Source: Sphagnum compactum
Taxonomy: Eukaryota; Bryophyta; Sphagnopsida; Sphagnales
Direction of reading: 5' to 3'
Length of the DNA: 64,000 nt
Assembly: GCA_965153455.1 (NCBI GenBank)
Contig: OZ234502.1
Location: 10,013,495-10,077,494, forward strand
In this document: positions 61,157 through 64,000 of the stretch, one piece after another
How positions within the stretch are numbered: position 1 is the first letter of the stretch
Layout: every line of letters begins with the position of its first letter
The notes under the pieces: model-generated
Database searches by the model: none
The model's input: only the letters and a program-made list of their open reading frames with translations
What the model was told of the DNA's origin: nothing
Program-made: the position numbers and the translations under genes

Positions 61157-61377
61157 GGTGCATTCACACTTGATGTTAAGTCAGTGTTAAATAAAAATCT
61201 AGGTGGCATCCTAGGTGGCATGCAATGTTAAATAGGAGATAACTTAATGCTGTTAAGTGAATGTTAGCTTAACATAAAAAGAATCTTCATGGTAAGTAGT
61301 AGGATTAAGTCCTAAATGATTAGCATGATGTGAGGGAACTTAACACTAAAGTCCCTAACACCAAGTGTGGATGCACC
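61157..61377 (+). mobile_element. MITE copy 3 (~221 bp)
   Basis: Starts GGTGCATTCACACTTGATGT and ends CACCAAGTGTGGATGCACC. Collinear with copy 2, including AAGTCAGTGTTA, CTAGGTGGCATCCTAGGTGG and TAAGTGAATGTTAGCTTAAC. No coding capacity. No convincing target duplication. Confidence 0.75.
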
Positions 61378-61585
61378 AGTTTTATGTGCCCTCCTTTAAA
61401 TGAAGGGAGCTTGAACCAATATTTTGGAGTTTATAATATTGCTGGAAAGACGGTGGGAAAAGGAAAGGGTGTTCTAATTTTTTTTTAAAGGGGCAGATAC
61501 ATACACATGACTGAATGAAATCTCCAATTTTGGACTGTGATGTGGATGAACTTTAACGCAATCCAAGTTGGGTTACACCGTAACT

Positions 61586-61615
61586 TTGGGTTGGGTTGGG
61601 TTGGGTTGGGTTGGG
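61586..61615 (+). repeat. TTGGG pentanucleotide array
   Basis: Six perfect TTGGG units in a row. Not the plant telomere unit (TTTAGGG). G-quadruplex formation is possible in principle. Confidence 0.85.
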
Positions 61616-62002
61616 CCATGGAGGTAGTGTTATCACTTGGCAGGTATTATGCAAAGAGTATGTCCTAGTATAATTGTTATCACTTCTTCACCATGTTCTT
61701 CTTGAGGGGTTGAAAGTTTAAACCAGTGTTGTGCAGGCAAGTTAGTTAATGAAGGCATTTAGTAAAGTTGGGTTGTTCTTTGTTTTTATGAAGAACCTCC
61801 TCTGGTTCTAAAAAATAAATTAGAATTATCTTGATTCCGGTTTCACACATAAATTAGAACTGGAATCTTATTTCAGTTCTGGTTCTTCCAAAAAACTAAA
61901 TTTTGATTTCAATTTGAGTTTCAATTTTAGATAGTTAGATTTTCAAGACTAAGTGGGGAGATACATGTTGTTTCTGTCTTTAACTTTTATACTACAATGT
62001 GT

Positions 62003-62255
62003 GCCTATCATGTTAGGCTCAAATTAAATCAAAGGAAAAAATGCTTAATAATTACCCATCTATCACACCTAATTCTCAAAAAGTATGCCTATCATGTTAG
62101 GCTCAAATTAAATCAAAGGAAAAAATGCTTAATAATTACCCATCTATCACACCTAATTCTCAAAAAGTATGCCTATCAAGTTAGGCTCAAATTAAATCAA
62201 AGGAAAAAATGCTTAATAATTACCCATCTATCACACCTAATTCTCAAAAAAGTAT
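62003..62255 (+). repeat. 84-bp tandem repeat, three copies
   Basis: Units begin GCCTATCATGTTAGGCTCAA at 62,003, 62,087 and 62,171. They are almost identical (one ATG/AAG difference and one extra A at the end of the last unit). Because 84 is a multiple of three, the frame stays open through the array, giving AYHVRLKLNQRKKCLIITHL-type repeats, but nothing else supports a gene. The near identity points to a recent origin. Confidence 0.92.
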
Positions 62256-63383
62256 GCCTTGCTTAATTTTCAAGAACCCTAACAAACTACAATTATTTCA
62301 CAACAAGAACAACACATGAGTCATGCACATCATCGACACCTTCAGCAGGAATCCTAAAACATTATATAAGAGAAATAATGCCATGTGGGCACAAGTCTTC
62401 AAACTTAAAATGAAATATAAGAAGCACCAAACACCAACCTTAACTTGACAATGCCCATCACTTGAAAGTTGTCCCTCACACCCTCGTAACACTATTAAGA
62501 AAGCTTAAGTATATGTGCACCATAAAACTCCAAGCCCCACTTTGTTGATTAGCTTAATTTAAGAATTTTTTTAAAACCTAAATGCCTAACTTTCACTGAA
62601 ATTTCAAATCGACCTTTCTTAATAAACTTTCCCATTATTCAATAAATATTATTAGTCAGCCAAGTGCCTAACTTGATAAGCATGTATACTACTTAATGGC
62701 ATAGTGCATGGGACCACATTATTAAAGCATTATCCCATTAAAGTCCACTGAAGTTGTTGAAGTTGTAGCAAGTTCAACATCAATGCCATGTGCACGAAGT
62801 TTGTGGCACAAGTTTGGGTTCTTTCCTTGTCATGTTTAAACCTGTAAACTCTAAACATTGCAAGTGTAAGTTTGGAAACTTATTTCAAATTTCAAATTTT
62901 TGGTTGATGCTTTTAAGTAGCTAAAAATACCATATCCCTCTATTTGCTCAAAGGCTAGGATGTATGGTTGTGAGAGTGTTGGGTGGTTACCAAGTTTGGC
63001 TAGTTAGAATCGTCAGTTTTCAGGTCTGATTTTCGGAACCAAAATTGGAACTGGGTTTAGAACTGGATCTCTGAATCCAATTCTAGAAGTGGAATTGAAG
63101 TTAGAATTTTAGTTTTCTAGTCACCAAATTTCTACAATTTTTAATGAAATATTGCCAGATTTCTCTATTGGGTTCTAGAATGTAGCCAGAAATATGAAGG
63201 AATCTTAAACTTTTCTGCTTTCATATCCTGTTTATAGCCAAATTTGGCCAAGTTGTATAATGGATGATCTCCAGTTCAGCTACATCACAAATACGAAAAA
63301 AAAAAACCTTGGTTAGCACCTTATTTCATGCAATGTACCTCATACATGCCCACCGCCACAAACCTGCTATAAAGCCAGAGTCA

Positions 63384-63879
63384 TTACACAATGAGCTGCT
63401 TGTTTTTCTCTTCTTTCTGCAAACCATTTAGTGGTTTCAACAAGCTGAATATCTTGTTGGCTGCCCTCTGCCAAGGAGCCAGATGTTGTTTAGGACGGAG
63501 TTTGGGCTCCAGGTAATCAAGCTGTAACAATTGAGTTTGAGTGACTTTCTGGATTGCTGATCTTGCTTTGGTTACAGCCGCCTCCATCTGCTCGTACTTC
63601 ACCTTCAATTTGTCATTTTTATTCTCTCCCCGTATTACCTCCAATTCTTGGTGTTCCACACCTAAACCCCATTTCCTCCCAGCAGTCAAGCACTCATGCT
63701 GGACTCGGAGGACATTCTGGATGCAACTATGCTTAGCTTGAAGAATGGCAATTTGGGCCTCGTAGTGAAGGATGCTCATCTCCATGAATCTGCTGTTTAG
63801 TTCAGCAATGAACCCACGACAAGAGGGAGCCCGACAAAAGCAAAGCTCTGCAAAGTCATCTGTGGACACCCCAGTCCAG
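63384..63879 (-). CDS. 3' terminal exon of an unrecognised gene (partial)
   Basis: After the acceptor CTTTTTTGCAG (ending at 63,880 on the minus strand) an open frame of about 164 codons starts WTGVSTDDFAELCFCRAPSC and ends KEEKNKQLIV with a stop at 63,386-63,384. Features: a Cys-rich start (CFC....C), a helical, coiled-coil-like middle (RFMEMSILHYEAQIAILQAK; KLKVKYEQMEAAVTKARSAI) and a basic tail. No motif decay. The upstream exons lie beyond the right edge or in the last 100 bases. I do not recognise the family. The frame also reads open through the acceptor to 63,929, so the exon start is inferred. Confidence 0.55.
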
Positions 63880-64000
63880 CTGCAAAAAAGGATAAGCCTT
63901 ACTTGATTGAACTTGCTTAGCTCCATCAAAATTTTCCTGGTTCGTTTGGTGATATCTCCAAATTATGTTGCCTGATAATACATAAACTTGTCATTTTTGT

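Larger units (their letters stand above)
61378..63383. other. Intergenic with tandem repeats
   Basis: Apart from the TTGGG and 84-bp arrays listed separately, AT-rich single-copy-looking DNA. The words AATTTGGCCAA and ATTGCCAGATTTCT near 63,150-63,250 recall text near 1-100 and 22,470-22,570, so a dispersed repeat may be present. No gene is recognised. Confidence 0.45.

Noticed and set aside
63880-63902. A 23-base intron (GTAAGG...TTGCAG) before the last exon
   Set aside because: Far too short to be spliced in plants. The acceptor more likely pairs with a distant donor, or the frame reads through.

Overview
The window looks like nuclear DNA of a land plant. Its genes are split by GT-AG introns, and it holds a plant-type NADPH-thioredoxin reductase, a NEK5/NEK6-type NIMA-related kinase, a PPR-DYW pseudogene and several classes of plant transposon. 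The intergenic DNA is long, AT-rich and full of decayed repeats. Wording of the PPR repeats (VALEEGRCVH, WTAMILGHVQCG) and the large repeat load suggest a fern or other seed-free vascular plant. That placement is inference, not proof.

Layout. 1-14,100: repeat-rich DNA with no confident gene. It holds a 36-codon small ORF in a CT-rich leader-like stretch, two direct copies of a ~250-bp repeat (3.5 kb and 13.2 kb), and a decayed hAT-like transposase. 14,100-17,765: an ankyrin-repeat/coiled-coil gene (+) with a microsatellite-rich leader; its first intron holds a 55-bp minisatellite and a Ty3 reverse-transcriptase scrap. 19,402-21,188: an intact three-exon NADPH-thioredoxin reductase gene (-). 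Its first intron carries a tandem duplication that copied the end of exon 1 and its splice donor; the copied donor is dead. 21.2-30.1 kb: repeats and a second decayed hAT-like element. 30,102-36,102: a 5'-truncated L1-like LINE bounded by a 13-bp direct repeat. It ends in a C-rich/GAAA/G-rich hairpin and is split by two solo LTRs of one family, each with a perfect 5-bp target duplication. 36.8-38.3 kb: a PPR-DYW pseudogene. 39,426-46,108: a complete 15-exon NEK kinase gene (-) whose predicted exons join in frame to 949 residues, with one GC-AG intron. 48.2-61.4 kb: three copies of a ~220-bp MITE, one carrying a 291-bp nested element that holds a zinc-knuckle terminal exon; a Copia fragment (-); degenerate word-rich repeats; and another transposon-protein remnant. 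63.4-63.9 kb: the 3' exon of an unrecognised gene (-).

Three genes look functional (ankyrin, NTR, NEK), plus one partial gene at the right edge. They share no pathway that I can see and are ordinary neighbours separated by mobile DNA. The main interest lies in the layered insertions, whose boundaries can be fixed to the base, and in the intron duplication. I found no tRNA, rRNA or CRISPR array and no clearly new multi-gene system.
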